NCBI RefSeq assembly: GCF_007997225.1
Contig: NZ_VORM01000013.1
Location: forward strand, 62,001-126,000
DNA from: Subsaximicrobium wynnwilliamsii
Lineage (GTDB): Bacteria > Bacteroidota > Bacteroidia > Flavobacteriales > Flavobacteriaceae
Length of the DNA stretch: 64,000 nt
Reading direction: 5' to 3'
This document shows, piece by piece, positions 23,955-33,123 of the stretch. A program made the position numbers and the translations under genes. Position 1 is the stretch's first letter. Each line of letters begins with the position of its first letter. The notes under the pieces were generated by a model, which searched no databases, was not told the DNA's origin, and worked only from the letters and a program-made list of their open reading frames with translations.

Positions 23955-26597
23955 ATGAAGTCTCAAGACATTCGTCAAACATTTTTACAATTTTTTAAAG
24001 ATAAAGCACATAGCATTGTTCCCTCGGCATCCATGGTATTGAAAGATGATCCTACCCTGATGTTTGTCAATTCTGGGATGGCACCATTTAAGGAATATTT
24101 TCTCGGAAACGCCCAGCCCAAAAACAAGCGAATTACAGATTCACAAAAGTGTTTACGCGTTTCGGGCAAGCACAATGACCTCGAGGAAGTGGGTTATGAC
24201 ACCTATCATCACACGCTTTTTGAAATGTTGGGCAACTGGAGTTTTGGCGATTATTTTAAGACGGAAGCCATTTCTTGGGCCTGGGAATTATTGACTGAAA
24301 AATTTGAAATCGATAAGGAAAGCCTCTATGTGACCGTTTTTGAGGGTGATGAAGGCGACAAGACCCCAATGGATCAGGAAGCCTACGACATCTGGAAAAA
24401 CTTGATTTCTGAAGATCGCATTCTCATGGGTAATAAAAACGATAATTTCTGGGAAATGGGCGATCAAGGACCATGTGGGCCCTGTAGCGAGATTCATGTG
24501 GACATACGTTCTGCGGAAGAAAAAGCAAAAATCGACGGAAAGACCTTGGTCAACCAAGACCATCCGCAAGTGGTGGAAATCTGGAACTTGGTCTTTATGC
24601 AATACAACCGAAAAGCCAATGGAAATTTAGAAAATCTACCAGACAAACACATCGATACCGGCATGGGTTTCGAGCGTTTGTGCATGGTCATGCAAGGGGT
24701 GCAATCCAATTATGATACCGATGTGTTTACACCCATCATTCGCGAAATCGAAACCATTACCGATAAAAAATACATCCCTGTACGGACAAGTCGCGACTTG
24801 TCCGTACGGGATGAAAAAATCGCAATCGCCATTCGCGTCATCTCCGATCACGTGCGTGCCGTGACCTTTTCAATAGCCGATGGGCAATTGCCCAGCAATA
24901 CAGGCGCAGGTTACGTAATTCGAAGGATTTTGCGTCGTGCCATACGTTATGGCTTCACGTTTTTAGACCAAAAAGAGCCTTTTATTTATAGGTTGGTAGA
25001 TGTATTGGTCAAGAAAATGGGTCATGCTTTTCCTGAATTGAAATCCCAACGCCAGCTCATCGAAAATGTGATCAAAGAGGAAGAAGCTTCCTTTTTGAGA
25101 ACCTTGGAGCAAGGTTTGGTCATGTTGGATAACATTGTAAAACATGCAGCTACCAAGGAAATTTCAGGGGCAAAGGTTTTTGAACTGAAAGACACCTATG
25201 GTTTTCCAGAAGATTTAACCGAATTGATCCTGCGTGAACATAAGCTGAGCTATAATAAAACCGAATTTGACCAACAGTTAAAAGCGCAGCGGCAACGTGG
25301 TAAGCAAGCGTCGGAATTGAAATCTGATGATTGGACCGTGCTTATGGAAGATCAAATCCAAGAATTTATTGGGTATGACGCCTTGGAAGCCAAAGTGAAA
25401 TTGACACGTTATCGAAAAGTAAGCTCAAAGAAAGATGGCGATATGTACCAATTGGTTTTCAATCTCACGCCGTTTTATGCGGAAGGTGGCGGACAAGTAG
25501 GCGACAAAGGCTATTTGGAAGATTCTCAAGGAGACATTGTCTACATCGTAGACACTAAGAAAGAGAACAATGTGGTGGTGCATTTTACAAAGAGCCTACC
25601 CAAAAATTTACAGGAAACGCTTAAGGCAACCGTAGATGCCAAACAGCGTTATCGCACCGAATGCAACCATACAGCAACCCATTTACTACACCAAGCACTG
25701 CGCGAAATATTGGGTACACATGTGGAGCAAAAGGGCTCTGCAGTGCATTCCAAATATTTGCGATTTGACTTTTCACATTTCGCAAAACTCACGGTGGAGG
25801 AGTTGAGTGATGTGGAGGATTTTGTAAACGCCCGTATCTACGGAAAGCTCGACTTACAAGAACAACGCAACATCCCAATGCAAAAAGCCATTGATGAGGG
25901 CGCCATGGCCTTGTTCGGGGAAAAATACGGCGATACGGTAAGAACCGTTCGGTTTGGACAATCTATGGAATTATGTGGCGGCACACACGTGGCGAATACG
26001 GCGCACATCTGGCATTTTAAGATTACTGCTGAAAGTGCAGTAGCTGCTGGGATTAGACGTATTGAAGCCATTACCAGCGACGCCGTAAAAGGCTATTTCC
26101 AAGAGCACGATAAAGCATTTATGGAAATGAAACACTTACTCAACAACGCTCAAGAACCCATCAAGGCCTTGCAGAATCTTCAAGATGAAAACAGCAGTCT
26201 TAAAAAACAGATTGAAGGCTTGCTGAAAGAGAAGGCCAAGTCTATAAAAGGCGATTTAAAGAATGAACTTTCGGAAATTAATGGCGTTCATTTTCTAGCA
26301 AAAAAAATCGATTTGGATGCTTCGGGCATCAAGGATTTGTGCTTTGAATTGGGAAGTCAGTTTGACAATTTATTTTTATTATTTGCTGCCGAAAATGACG
26401 GTAAAGCCATTTTGTCCTGCTACATCTCGAAAGAATTGGTGGCGAGCAAGAATTTGAATGCTGGTACCATTGTTAGGGAACTGGGCAAACACATTGAAGG
26501 TGGCGGTGGCGGACAGCCATTTTTCGCAACCGCTGGGGGTAAGAATCCTGCTGGGATTGCCGAGGCTTTGAGGGCTGCAGAGGGATATTTAAAATAG
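23955..26597 (+). CDS. alaS: Alanyl-tRNA synthetase
   Basis: The 880-aa enzyme charges tRNA-Ala. Visible parts are the class II catalytic core (1-~250, with [20 protein letters not shown]), the tRNA-recognition region and the editing domain with its zinc motifs ([11 protein letters not shown] near 572; [12 protein letters not shown] near 673). The C-terminal C-Ala domain ends in [20 protein letters not shown]. Length fits the family. Odd point: residues about 274-286 ([14 protein letters not shown]) are encoded by a 28-bp perfect palindrome with matching flanks (24774-24812), an apparent in-frame insertion in a surface loop. A small hairpin (AATGCG/CGCATT, 23917-23931) lies in the leader. Confidence 0.97.
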   Translation: MKSQDIRQTFLQFFKDKAHSIVPSASMVLKDDPTLMFVNSGMAPFKEYFLGNAQPKNKRITDSQKCLRVSGKHNDLEEVGYDTYHHTLFEMLGNWSFGDYFKTEAISWAWELLTEKFEIDKESLYVTVFEGDEGDKTPMDQEAYDIWKNLISEDRILMGNKNDNFWEMGDQGPCGPCSEIHVDIRSAEEKAKIDGKTLVNQDHPQVVEIWNLVFMQYNRKANGNLENLPDKHIDTGMGFERLCMVMQGVQSNYDTDVFTPIIREIETITDKKYIPVRTSRDLSVRDEKIAIAIRVISDHVRAVTFSIADGQLPSNTGAGYVIRRILRRAIRYGFTFLDQKEPFIYRLVDVLVKKMGHAFPELKSQRQLIENVIKEEEASFLRTLEQGLVMLDNIVKHAATKEISGAKVFELKDTYGFPEDLTELILREHKLSYNKTEFDQQLKAQRQRGKQASELKSDDWTVLMEDQIQEFIGYDALEAKVKLTRYRKVSSKKDGDMYQLVFNLTPFYAEGGGQVGDKGYLEDSQGDIVYIVDTKKENNVVVHFTKSLPKNLQETLKATVDAKQRYRTECNHTATHLLHQALREILGTHVEQKGSAVHSKYLRFDFSHFAKLTVEELSDVEDFVNARIYGKLDLQEQRNIPMQKAIDEGAMALFGEKYGDTVRTVRFGQSMELCGGTHVANTAHIWHFKITAESAVAAGIRRIEAITSDAVKGYFQEHDKAFMEMKHLLNNAQEPIKALQNLQDENSSLKKQIEGLLKEKAKSIKGDLKNELSEINGVHFLAKKIDLDASGIKDLCFELGSQFDNLFLLFAAENDGKAILSCYISKELVASKNLNAGTIVRELGKHIEGGGGGQPFFATAGGKNPAGIAEALRAAEGYLK
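24774..24812. repeat. Palindromic element inserted in frame in alaS
   Basis: A perfect 28-bp palindrome (24780-24807, half-site GTACGGACAAGTCG) is flanked by ATCCC (24774-24778) and GGGAT (24808-24812). It translates as [11 protein letters not shown] and keeps the alaS frame open. Confidence 0.85.
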
Positions 26598-26669
26598 GAT
26601 TATTACACGGAGTTTCAAAGGGTCGGCGAGAAAAACTACCCAAATAAGCCTCTGCGCCTTTGCGACCCT

Positions 26670-26687
26670 ACCTACCGGCAGGCAGGT
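26670..26687. repeat. CCTGCC-type palindromic element after alaS
   Basis: ACCTACCGGCAGGCAGGT is an imperfect palindrome in the 117-bp gap between alaS and the GSCFA gene. The flanking CTCTGCGCC and TTTGCGA words recur beside the copies at 33234-33420. Confidence 0.7.
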
Positions 26688-26714
26688 TTGCGAAAAAAAA
26701 TAATCTAAATTAAA

Positions 26715-27677
26715 ATGAATCTTCAAACTAAACTTCTACTCCAGCCATCCACCGCAAATCCCATTGACTACAACTCAAAGGTCTTGTTATTGGGTTCCTG
26801 CTTTTCAGAGCATATTGGCGACAAATTTGGGTATTTCAAGTTTCAGCACTTACAGAATCCGTTTGGGATCTTGTTCCATCCTTTGGCTATTGAGCGCTTG
26901 ATTTCAAAGGCTTCCGCTGAAAAACGGTTTACAAAAAATGATGTCTTTCAGCACAATGAACAATGGCATAGTTTTGACGCCCATTCCAGGCTTAGCCATA
27001 CTTCCGCAGAAAAATTAGTGGAAATATTAAATGTTCAGATTGAGCAAACGCATCAATATATAACAGCAGCGACGCACATCATCATCACTTTGGGTACTGC
27101 TTGGGCTTACAAACTCAAAGCAACCCAACAAACGGTTGCCAATTGCCATAAGCTGCCGCAGAACGATTTTGATAAGCATTTACTTTCAGTAGACGCCATT
27201 TCTGAAGCATTAGAACGTATTTCAGAAACCATTTATTCCCATAATAAAAAGGTAAGTCTGATTTTTACAATCTCACCCGTGCGGCATCTCAAAGACGGTT
27301 TTGTGGAGAACACCCAAAGCAAGGCGCATCTCATTACGGCGGTGCAGCAAGTATTGCGCACAAAAGACAAAGGTAGGCCAGTATCATTTTATTTCCCTTC
27401 TTATGAGTTGATGATGGATGAGTTGCGAGATTACCGCTTTTACGCAGCCGATATGATCCATCCCAACAGCACTGCTATCGATTACATCTGGGAGCGCTTC
27501 AATGAGCAGTGGATTTCTAAAGACACGCAAGCCGTTATGGAAGACGTGCAAAGCATCCAAAAAGGATTGGCGCATCGCCCATTCAATCCAAAATCTGAGG
27601 CACATCAAACTTTTCTCCAGAATTTAAAGGGCAAACAAGAGGCTTTAAGAACGCGGTTTCCGCATTTGGGATTTTGA
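26715..27677 (+). CDS. GSCFA-domain protein
   Basis: The 320-aa product carries the signature GSCFSEHIG at 27-35 and the family's later motifs (NPFGILFHPL, HIIITLGTAWAY, LIFTISPVRHLKDGF, FYFPSYELMMDELRDYRFYA, DMIHPNS). GSCFA proteins are SGNH-hydrolase-like and of unknown substrate; they are common in Bacteroidetes. There is no signal peptide, so it is probably cytoplasmic. It follows alaS on the same strand by 117 bases with a palindromic repeat between. Confidence 0.92.
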   Translation: MNLQTKLLLQPSTANPIDYNSKVLLLGSCFSEHIGDKFGYFKFQHLQNPFGILFHPLAIERLISKASAEKRFTKNDVFQHNEQWHSFDAHSRLSHTSAEKLVEILNVQIEQTHQYITAATHIIITLGTAWAYKLKATQQTVANCHKLPQNDFDKHLLSVDAISEALERISETIYSHNKKVSLIFTISPVRHLKDGFVENTQSKAHLITAVQQVLRTKDKGRPVSFYFPSYELMMDELRDYRFYAADMIHPNSTAIDYIWERFNEQWISKDTQAVMEDVQSIQKGLAHRPFNPKSEAHQTFLQNLKGKQEALRTRFPHLGF

Positions 27678-27860
27678 AAACTCTTTAAAGTGTGTAAGGT
27701 TTTGCAGTATTTCTTGCCCTTAAGTTTCCTAAGCACTTCTTATTAGGGAAGAAATAGCACCCGTTTAATCTTGCGTGTAATCTTAACTAAGCTTGGTTTT
27801 GCCTTTTATAATTCCAAAAATTCAGAATAGCAATTATACGTCTTAAAGGCTTCTTTTTCC

Positions 27861-28035
27861 GTTTGCTATTCAACTCCTAAATGTTTTAATCAAGGACAAC
27901 AAAGACACTGTTAAAGTGGATAAAGAGATTTTGTTGAAGAATAAAAAACCAGAATATCAAGCAGATGAATATGCTGGCTATTTGTATTACAAACCAAATG
28001 ATAAGACTATTTACGCCTATAATCTCAAAAATTGA
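27861..28035 (+). pseudogene. C-terminal remnant of an unrecognised gene
   Basis: After an in-frame TAA the frame stays open to a TGA at 28033-28035 with coding-like composition (KDNKDTVKVDKEILL, then YAGYLYYKPNDKTIYAYNLK) but has no ATG start. It looks like the last 50-60 residues of a degraded protein. I do not recognise the family. The rest of the gap 27678-28212 shows nothing. Confidence 0.35.
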
Positions 28036-28212
28036 TTCTTGTTTTTGAGGTTTTGATCTTATGTAATTTCTTACGGATTGCGCTTAATCTTTTTTAACTG
28101 CTTATGGTCGAATAAACAACCACTTATCTTTAATAAGTACTATATTTAAATGCTATTAATCAATTTTTTTTAGGAAAGCATCAGTTTTTAATTTGACTTC
28201 GGTTCAAATAAA

Positions 28213-28638
28213 TTGATGCTTTTTTTTATGCCTTCCAATGACCTTAAAATGGGTCTAGTTACCCTGGGTAATGAAAAGGAGAATGTGAGTGCAGCACATA
28301 TTCAGTTTGATTTTTCTTATGAGGCTTCGGAAAAAGGACAACTCAAATTCACTTCGGTGGAAGGCATGAACATCTATCGCATCATCCAGCAAAGTATCCA
28401 TAATGCCATTAAATATGATGAAGCTGAACATATTGAAGTCATATGTCATTAGGATCAAGCTGTTATGACCATCACTCTTACCGACGAAGGGAAAGGCTTT
28501 GATTTGAATACGGCCGAAATGGAAAATGGCATCGCCAACATGAATAAACGCGCTCAAGAGATCAATGCCGATTTGAAGCTGACCACACAAATTGGGCAAG
28601 GCACGGTGGTGCATCTAAATCTAAAACAGCAGGGTTAG
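28213..28638 (+). pseudogene. Sensor histidine kinase, C-terminal ATPase part, with in-frame stop
   Basis: The frame encodes the end of a NarX/DegS-type kinase: NIYRIIQQSIHNAIKYDEAE (N-box), DEGKGFDLNTAEMENGIANM (G-box) and GQGTVVHLNLK. It is cut by TAG at 28450-28452, probably a former CAG (Gln). The sensor region and phosphoacceptor helix are missing, so this is a double loss. A decayed response regulator follows 68 bases downstream; together they were probably a LuxR/NarL-type two-component pair. Confidence 0.85.
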
Positions 28639-28706
28639 AAATACGACAAACGGCGTATAGTTGGGTTTCTTAAAAAGCGTAACTTTTAGTTTTTAAAATT
28701 GGGCAC

Positions 28707-28975
28707 ATGAACATTAAGATCGCTACAGTTGACGACAATAGCTTCCTCATTAGTACCTTATAGGAAAAGCTGTCTTTTTTTGAGGAGCTTAGCATAAAGT
28801 TTAGCGCCATGAATGGATTTGAATTGTTGACCAAGATTGATGGCAACCAAAATACGGATTTAATTTTGATGGACATTGAAATGCCTGTGCTCAATGGGAT
28901 TGAAAACACAGAGCTCATAAAGCAGAAATATCCTCACATCAAGATCATCATGTTGACTGTTTTTGTTAAAAAAAA
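28707..28975 (+). pseudogene. Response regulator receiver domain, truncated and with in-frame stop
   Basis: From ATG 28707 the frame reads MNIKIATVDDNSFLISTL, then TAG at 28761-28763, then EKLSFFEELSIKF, LILMDIEMPVLNGIENTELI and IKIIMLTVF. The phospho-accepting Asp motif LMDIEMP is visible. Homology stops near 28970, and the sequence then runs into the 3' end of coaD on the other strand, so the effector domain is gone. The stop again fits CAG to TAG. Confidence 0.85.
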
Positions 28976-29000
28976 ACCGGTCTTTATCAAATATGAACCA

Positions 29001-29456
29001 TCACTTCACCCGTACACTATCGGGTACCAACTGTGCGTAATCCCCATGATTTCTAATCACATCGCGCACAATGGAGGAGGAGATAAAGGAGGTGCGTGCT
29101 GCAGTAAGTAAAAACACGGTTTCTATTTTTGACAATTTTCGGTTGGTGTGGGCTATGGCTTTTTCAAATTCAAAATCTGCGGGGTTACGCAAGCCTCTCA
29201 ATATGAATTGTGCATCTACCTTTTTACAGAAATCAGTTGTAAGCCCTTCATAAGTGACGACTTTGATTTTCTCTATGTTTTTAAAGGCCTCTTCAATAAA
29301 AACGAGCCGTTCTGCTACAGTGAACATGTATTTCTTATCGGCATTTACGCCAATGGCGATAATGACTTCATCAAAAAGTTTGATGCCTCGCATGATAATG
29401 TCGTAGTGACCGTTGGTAATCGGGTCAAAAGATCCTGGAAAAAGTGCTCGTTTCAT
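29001..29456 (-). CDS. coaD: Phosphopantetheine adenylyltransferase
   Basis: The 151-aa enzyme converts 4'-phosphopantetheine and ATP to dephospho-CoA in coenzyme A synthesis. The nucleotidyltransferase motif GSFDPITNGH (8-17) is at the N-terminus. ILRGLRNPADFEFE, and the C-terminal FISSSIVRDVIRNHGD, are also characteristic. Full length. It is convergent with the decayed two-component genes, and a GNAT gene has come between it and ddl on the same strand. Confidence 0.96.
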   Translation of the reverse strand: MKRALFPGSFDPITNGHYDIIMRGIKLFDEVIIAIGVNADKKYMFTVAERLVFIEEAFKNIEKIKVVTYEGLTTDFCKKVDAQFILRGLRNPADFEFEKAIAHTNRKLSKIETVFLLTAARTSFISSSIVRDVIRNHGDYAQLVPDSVRVK

Positions 29457-29606
29457 AGTAATGTTCCGAGAAAGCGGAAATCTTATTTCAAATTAATCGC
29501 TTCATAGAAATAACGTTTTGATGCGATAGGTGGTTTAGTGTCTCGTTTAAATTTCCTTAAATATACAATTCTGAATTGATTTCACTAGTCTCAAAAATTG
29601 TATTCT

Positions 29607-30059
29607 CTAAGTGATCGCCTCAAAATTTTTCTGCATTTTAAGATGGTATTCCGTTATCTCAACAACATTAAAACCAAGTTTGGAATACAATTTTTGGGCT
29701 TTTCCATTCACTTTAAATACCTTAAGCTGAATTGATTTTTCAAGTGCATTAGCGTTCTCGATTAAAAGCTGCATCACAAAATTCCCGATTCCCAAATTCT
29801 GGAATTGGTTCTCAATCAATATATTTTTTAGAATAAAGTGGGCATTGGTTTCTACTAACTCATAATAACCAATGGGCTTGTTCTTATAAATAATAATAGT
29901 GGTTGCCGACCTTGAAAAATGATCATTATGAGCCTTAAGTTGAACCATTTCATCCCAGCCCCAAATTGTGTTTACATAAGGTTTAAGGGATAGTTGTTTT
30001 ATGCGATAGCAAATTTCTTTATCAGATGCTGTTGCTGGTCTCAAATGTAGATTGTCCAT
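29607..30059 (-). CDS. GNAT family N-acetyltransferase
   Basis: The 150-aa product shows the GNAT core: LRPATASDKEICYRIKQL at the start, TIIIYKNKPIGYYELVE, the acetyl-CoA loop region NQFQNLGIGNFVMQLLI (Q-x-x-G-I-G) and VNGKAQKLYSKLGF. The substrate cannot be told. It lies between coaD and ddl, with 150 bases to coaD and 244 to ddl, so it is probably not part of either operon. Confidence 0.9.
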   Translation of the reverse strand: MDNLHLRPATASDKEICYRIKQLSLKPYVNTIWGWDEMVQLKAHNDHFSRSATTIIIYKNKPIGYYELVETNAHFILKNILIENQFQNLGIGNFVMQLLIENANALEKSIQLKVFKVNGKAQKLYSKLGFNVVEITEYHLKMQKNFEAIT

Positions 30060-30063
30060 GGTG

Positions 30064-30186
30064 TTATTTAAGAAGAAAATGGGTAAGCACCGTACTTTGA
30101 TTAAGGATACGAACCACTTGGTTACTCACAGCTTTCAATAACTCGACAATATAAAACGATTCATCTAAAGTGTATGTGTTGTTCAT
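30064..30186 (-). CDS. Possible 40-aa ORF or gene remnant
   Basis: An ATG at 30186 starts MNNTYTLDESFYIVELLK and ends at TAA 30064. The frame is open upstream to about 30237 with helical, charged sequence (RFRKEIEVHLLK) but no start codon, so it may be the tail of a lost gene instead of a small gene. Function unknown. Confidence 0.25.
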   Translation of the reverse strand: MNNTYTLDESFYIVELLKAVSNQVVRILNQSTVLTHFLLK

Positions 30187-30303
30187 TTTTAGGAGATGTA
30201 CTTCTATTTCTTTTCTGAAACGATCTGAATCGTCACTCTTTTAAGAATCCAAACCTGACCACAATTTATAGGCTCATAACTTTTCTTCGGAAGAAAACAG
30301 AAC

Positions 30304-31299
30304 TCAATCCCTACCCTTTTTCTGAAGATTCAAAGCCGATTCCACCGCGCTTTCAAACAGATGCTTTAAACTAATGCCGGCTTCTTTTGCTTGTTGGGGC
30401 AAGATGCTCGCTTCCGTGAGGCCAGGTACCGTATTGACTTCCAACAAATGCGGTTCTCCGTTTTTAAAGATGTACTCGCTTCGGCTAAACCCTTTTAGGC
30501 GCAAGACTTCGTACACTTTTTTGGCTATGGTTCGCACTTTTTCAGATTGCTCATCGCTGATGCGTGCTGGTGTGATTTCTTGGGACTGGCCTAAATATTT
30601 GGCCTTATAATCAAAGAAATCATTGTCTGATACTATTTCTGTAATTGGCAGTACCGTTACTTTGCCCTTGTAATTAATGACACCTACCGAAACTTCAGTC
30701 CCATCCAAATAAGATTCAATGATCACTTCATCATCTTCCGCGAAAGCGACCTCAAACGCGGTTTTAAAATCTTCCTTTTGATACACTTTTGAAATCCCAA
30801 AACTACTACCTGCGCGATTGGCCTTCACAAAACAGGGCAATCCCACTTTGGCGATAATGGCATCCTCATCAATGGCATCGCCCAAATTCACAAAATAGGA
30901 TTCGGCACATTGGATACCATAAGGTTTTAGGGCGCTCAAACAATCCCTTTTGTTAAAGGTCAAGGCAGCTTGGTACATATCTGCACTGGTTTGTGGGATA
31001 TGCAACAACTCCAAATACCCTTGCATATAACCGTCTTCGCCTGGTGACCCGTGAATGGCATTGAACACACAGTCAAAAGTGATTTTGGTCTCATTTACCA
31101 TTACTGAAAAATCGTTCTTATCGATGGGGAATTCCTCCTTTAAATCATTAACAAACACCCATTTATCCTTTAGAATATGGATGCGGTAGAGATGGTATTT
31201 TTCAGGGTCCAAGGTATTGTAAACCACTTGACCGCTTTTCAGGGAGATTTCAAATTCACTTGAAAATCCGCCCATGATGATGGCAATATTTTTTTTCAT
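30304..31299 (-). CDS. ddl: D-alanine--D-alanine ligase
   Basis: The ATP-grasp enzyme joins two D-alanines for peptidoglycan precursors. Visible motifs are GGFSSEFEISLKSG near the N-terminus, FNAIHGSPGEDGYMQGYLEL, VGLPCFVKANRAGSSFGISK, SRSEYIF and LLEVNTVPGLTEASILPQ (Mg/ATP-binding Glu and Asn). I prefer ATG 31299 (MKKNIAIIMGG) over the eight-codon-longer ATG 31323 because the family starts there. It is divergent from the PASTA/rluD operon, a neighbourhood conserved in flavobacteria from memory. Confidence 0.95.
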   Translation of the reverse strand: MKKNIAIIMGGFSSEFEISLKSGQVVYNTLDPEKYHLYRIHILKDKWVFVNDLKEEFPIDKNDFSVMVNETKITFDCVFNAIHGSPGEDGYMQGYLELLHIPQTSADMYQAALTFNKRDCLSALKPYGIQCAESYFVNLGDAIDEDAIIAKVGLPCFVKANRAGSSFGISKVYQKEDFKTAFEVAFAEDDEVIIESYLDGTEVSVGVINYKGKVTVLPITEIVSDNDFFDYKAKYLGQSQEITPARISDEQSEKVRTIAKKVYEVLRLKGFSRSEYIFKNGEPHLLEVNTVPGLTEASILPQQAKEAGISLKHLFESAVESALNLQKKGRD

Positions 31300-31485
31300 G
31301 TAATTGTCCTGTTGATCAGGCATTTTTAATGTTCAGAAATCACTTCAGTTTATATTCCAACCTTTAAATAGCGCTTTACAAGGCAATATTTCATCGCAAA
31401 AATGGTTATTAAACCGTGAATGCAAGCGCTGAGGTCACAAACAAAAATACCAAATAAACCCACAATAAAAACCCTTTCGTTTTTA

Positions 31486-31493
31486 TATATTTG
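31486..31493 (+). promoter_or_regulatory. -7 promoter motif of the PASTA-rluD operon
   Basis: TATATTTG matches TAnnTTTG and lies 33 bases before the PASTA gene start. Confidence 0.5.
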
Positions 31494-31525
31494 CCACGAC
31501 TAATCCAAATGATAAACACGATACA

Positions 31526-32077
31526 ATGAGTTTTTTAAGGTTCGTAAAGAGTAAAGCCTTTTTTACACAGATTTTAATTGCCATTGTAGCTTTGGTGGTC
31601 ATCGTATTCTTAACTTTGCAGTGGTTGGATTATACCACAAACCACGGTGAGTTTATCAAGGTGCCCGATTTAACCGGTCAAAGTTTGAGCACTGTTGAAA
31701 CAGAGCTTGATAGAGCCGATTTAACGATGGAAATCCAGGATTCGGCCAATTTCAATCCCGATTATCCAAGATTTTCGGTCATTGAACAATACCCTTTGGC
31801 AGGAACCCAAGTGAAGGAAAATCGTAAAATTTACCTCACGCTAAACCCTTCCGGGTACAGGAAAATGGAAATCCCTAACGTGGTGCGCCGTACCTTCCGT
31901 CAGGCAAAACCAACCTTAGAGACCTTAGGTTTCCAAATTGGCAGCATTACTTACGTTGATGATATTGGGAAAGACGAGGTTATCGCCATCAAGCACAAAG
32001 GTAAAACGCTAGAACAAGGGGATTTGCTTGCGCTCAACTCAAAAATCGATGTCGTTCTTGGTAACGGAAATCGTTAA
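31526..32077 (+). CDS. PASTA-domain membrane protein
   Basis: The 183-aa protein has a membrane segment at about 15-34 (ILIAIVALVVIVFLTLQWL) and two PASTA modules (about 42-112 with VPDLTGQSLSTVETEL and GTQVKENRKIYLTLN; about 114-182 with IPNVVRRTFRQAKPTLE and GDLLALNSKIDVVLG). PASTA modules bind peptidoglycan or precursors in other phyla. There is no kinase or penicillin-binding domain; this stand-alone form next to ddl is typical for Bacteroidetes. It is 11 bases upstream of rluD in the same operon. Confidence 0.92.
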   Translation: MSFLRFVKSKAFFTQILIAIVALVVIVFLTLQWLDYTTNHGEFIKVPDLTGQSLSTVETELDRADLTMEIQDSANFNPDYPRFSVIEQYPLAGTQVKENRKIYLTLNPSGYRKMEIPNVVRRTFRQAKPTLETLGFQIGSITYVDDIGKDEVIAIKHKGKTLEQGDLLALNSKIDVVLGNGNR

Positions 32078-32088
32078 AAAACACCAAC

Positions 32089-33123
32089 ATGACTACTGAA
32101 GATTCCACAATTGACGAACAAGATGATGAGTTGTTCGAACATCACTCGTTCACTGCAGACAAGGGTCAATCGCCTTTGCGCATCGATAAATATTTGATGA
32201 ACCGCATCGAGAATGCAACGCGCAACAAAATCCAATCAGCCGCTAAGGATGGCAGTATCTTTGTTAATGACATTCCGGTAAAATCCAATTATAAAGTCAA
32301 GCCAAAAGACCATATTCGTGTGCTTTTGGAATACCCACCCTACGAAAATCTCTTAACTCCAGAAAATATTCCCTTAGACATCGTTTATGAAGATGAGGTG
32401 CTTTTGGTGGTCAACAAACCTGCGGGAATGGTAGTTCACCCCGGTCATGGCAACTATTCTGGGACACTTATAAACGCTTTAGTGTATCATTTTGACAACC
32501 TGCCCAACAACTCCAGTGACCGCCCAGGATTGGTGCATCGTATCGATAAAGACACCAGCGGACTCTTAGTGATTGCCAAGACCGAACAGGCTATGGCGCA
32601 TCTCGCGAAGCAATTTTTCAATAAAACCAGTGAGCGCGAGTACGTCGCCATTGTTTGGGGAAATATGACCGATGATGAAGGCCGAATTGAAGGCAATATT
32701 GGCAGACATCCCAGAAACCGCCTGCAGAATACCGTTTTCGAAAATGACGAGGATGAAAAAGGCAAGCCAGCAGTGACCCATTACAAGGTTATAGAGCGTT
32801 TGGGCTATGTTACCTTGGTAGGCTGCAAACTGGAAACCGGGCGTACCCATCAAATCCGCGTGCACATGAAGTACATAGGACACACCATTTTCAACGACGA
32901 GCGTTATGGTGGCGAACGTATTTTAAAAGGCACTACTTTTACCAAATACAAGCAATTTGTTGACAATTGCTTCAAGATTTTACCGCGTCAAGCGCTACAC
33001 GCCAAAACCTTGGGATTCAAGCACCCTGTGACCGGCGAGCAACTGAGTTTCGATTCGCCAATCCCCGACGATATGCAGCAGTGTATTGAGAAATGGCGTA
33101 ATTATGCGACGCATGTGGAATAG
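32089..33123 (+). CDS. rluD: RluA/RluD-family 23S rRNA pseudouridine synthase
   Basis: The 344-aa enzyme has an S4 RNA-binding domain (about 28-90: RIDKYLMNRIENATRNKIQS, DGSIFVNDIPVKSNYKVK) and the pseudouridine synthase domain. The catalytic-Asp motif HRIDKDTSGLL is near residue 153. VVNKPAGMVVHPG and GRTHQIRVHMKYIGH are also present. RluD modifies helix 69 of 23S rRNA; the exact paralogue is assumed from length and S4 domain. Second gene of the PASTA operon. Confidence 0.93.
   Translation: MTTEDSTIDEQDDELFEHHSFTADKGQSPLRIDKYLMNRIENATRNKIQSAAKDGSIFVNDIPVKSNYKVKPKDHIRVLLEYPPYENLLTPENIPLDIVYEDEVLLVVNKPAGMVVHPGHGNYSGTLINALVYHFDNLPNNSSDRPGLVHRIDKDTSGLLVIAKTEQAMAHLAKQFFNKTSEREYVAIVWGNMTDDEGRIEGNIGRHPRNRLQNTVFENDEDEKGKPAVTHYKVIERLGYVTLVGCKLETGRTHQIRVHMKYIGHTIFNDERYGGERILKGTTFTKYKQFVDNCFKILPRQALHAKTLGFKHPVTGEQLSFDSPIPDDMQQCIEKWRNYATHVE

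Noticed and set aside
3145-28975. Stop-codon reassignment to explain TAG/TAA inside the PIN, kinase and regulator genes
   Set aside because: All affected genes are also truncated or lack a normal start, while intact genes in the window end normally at TAG, TAA and TGA; ordinary gene decay is enough.
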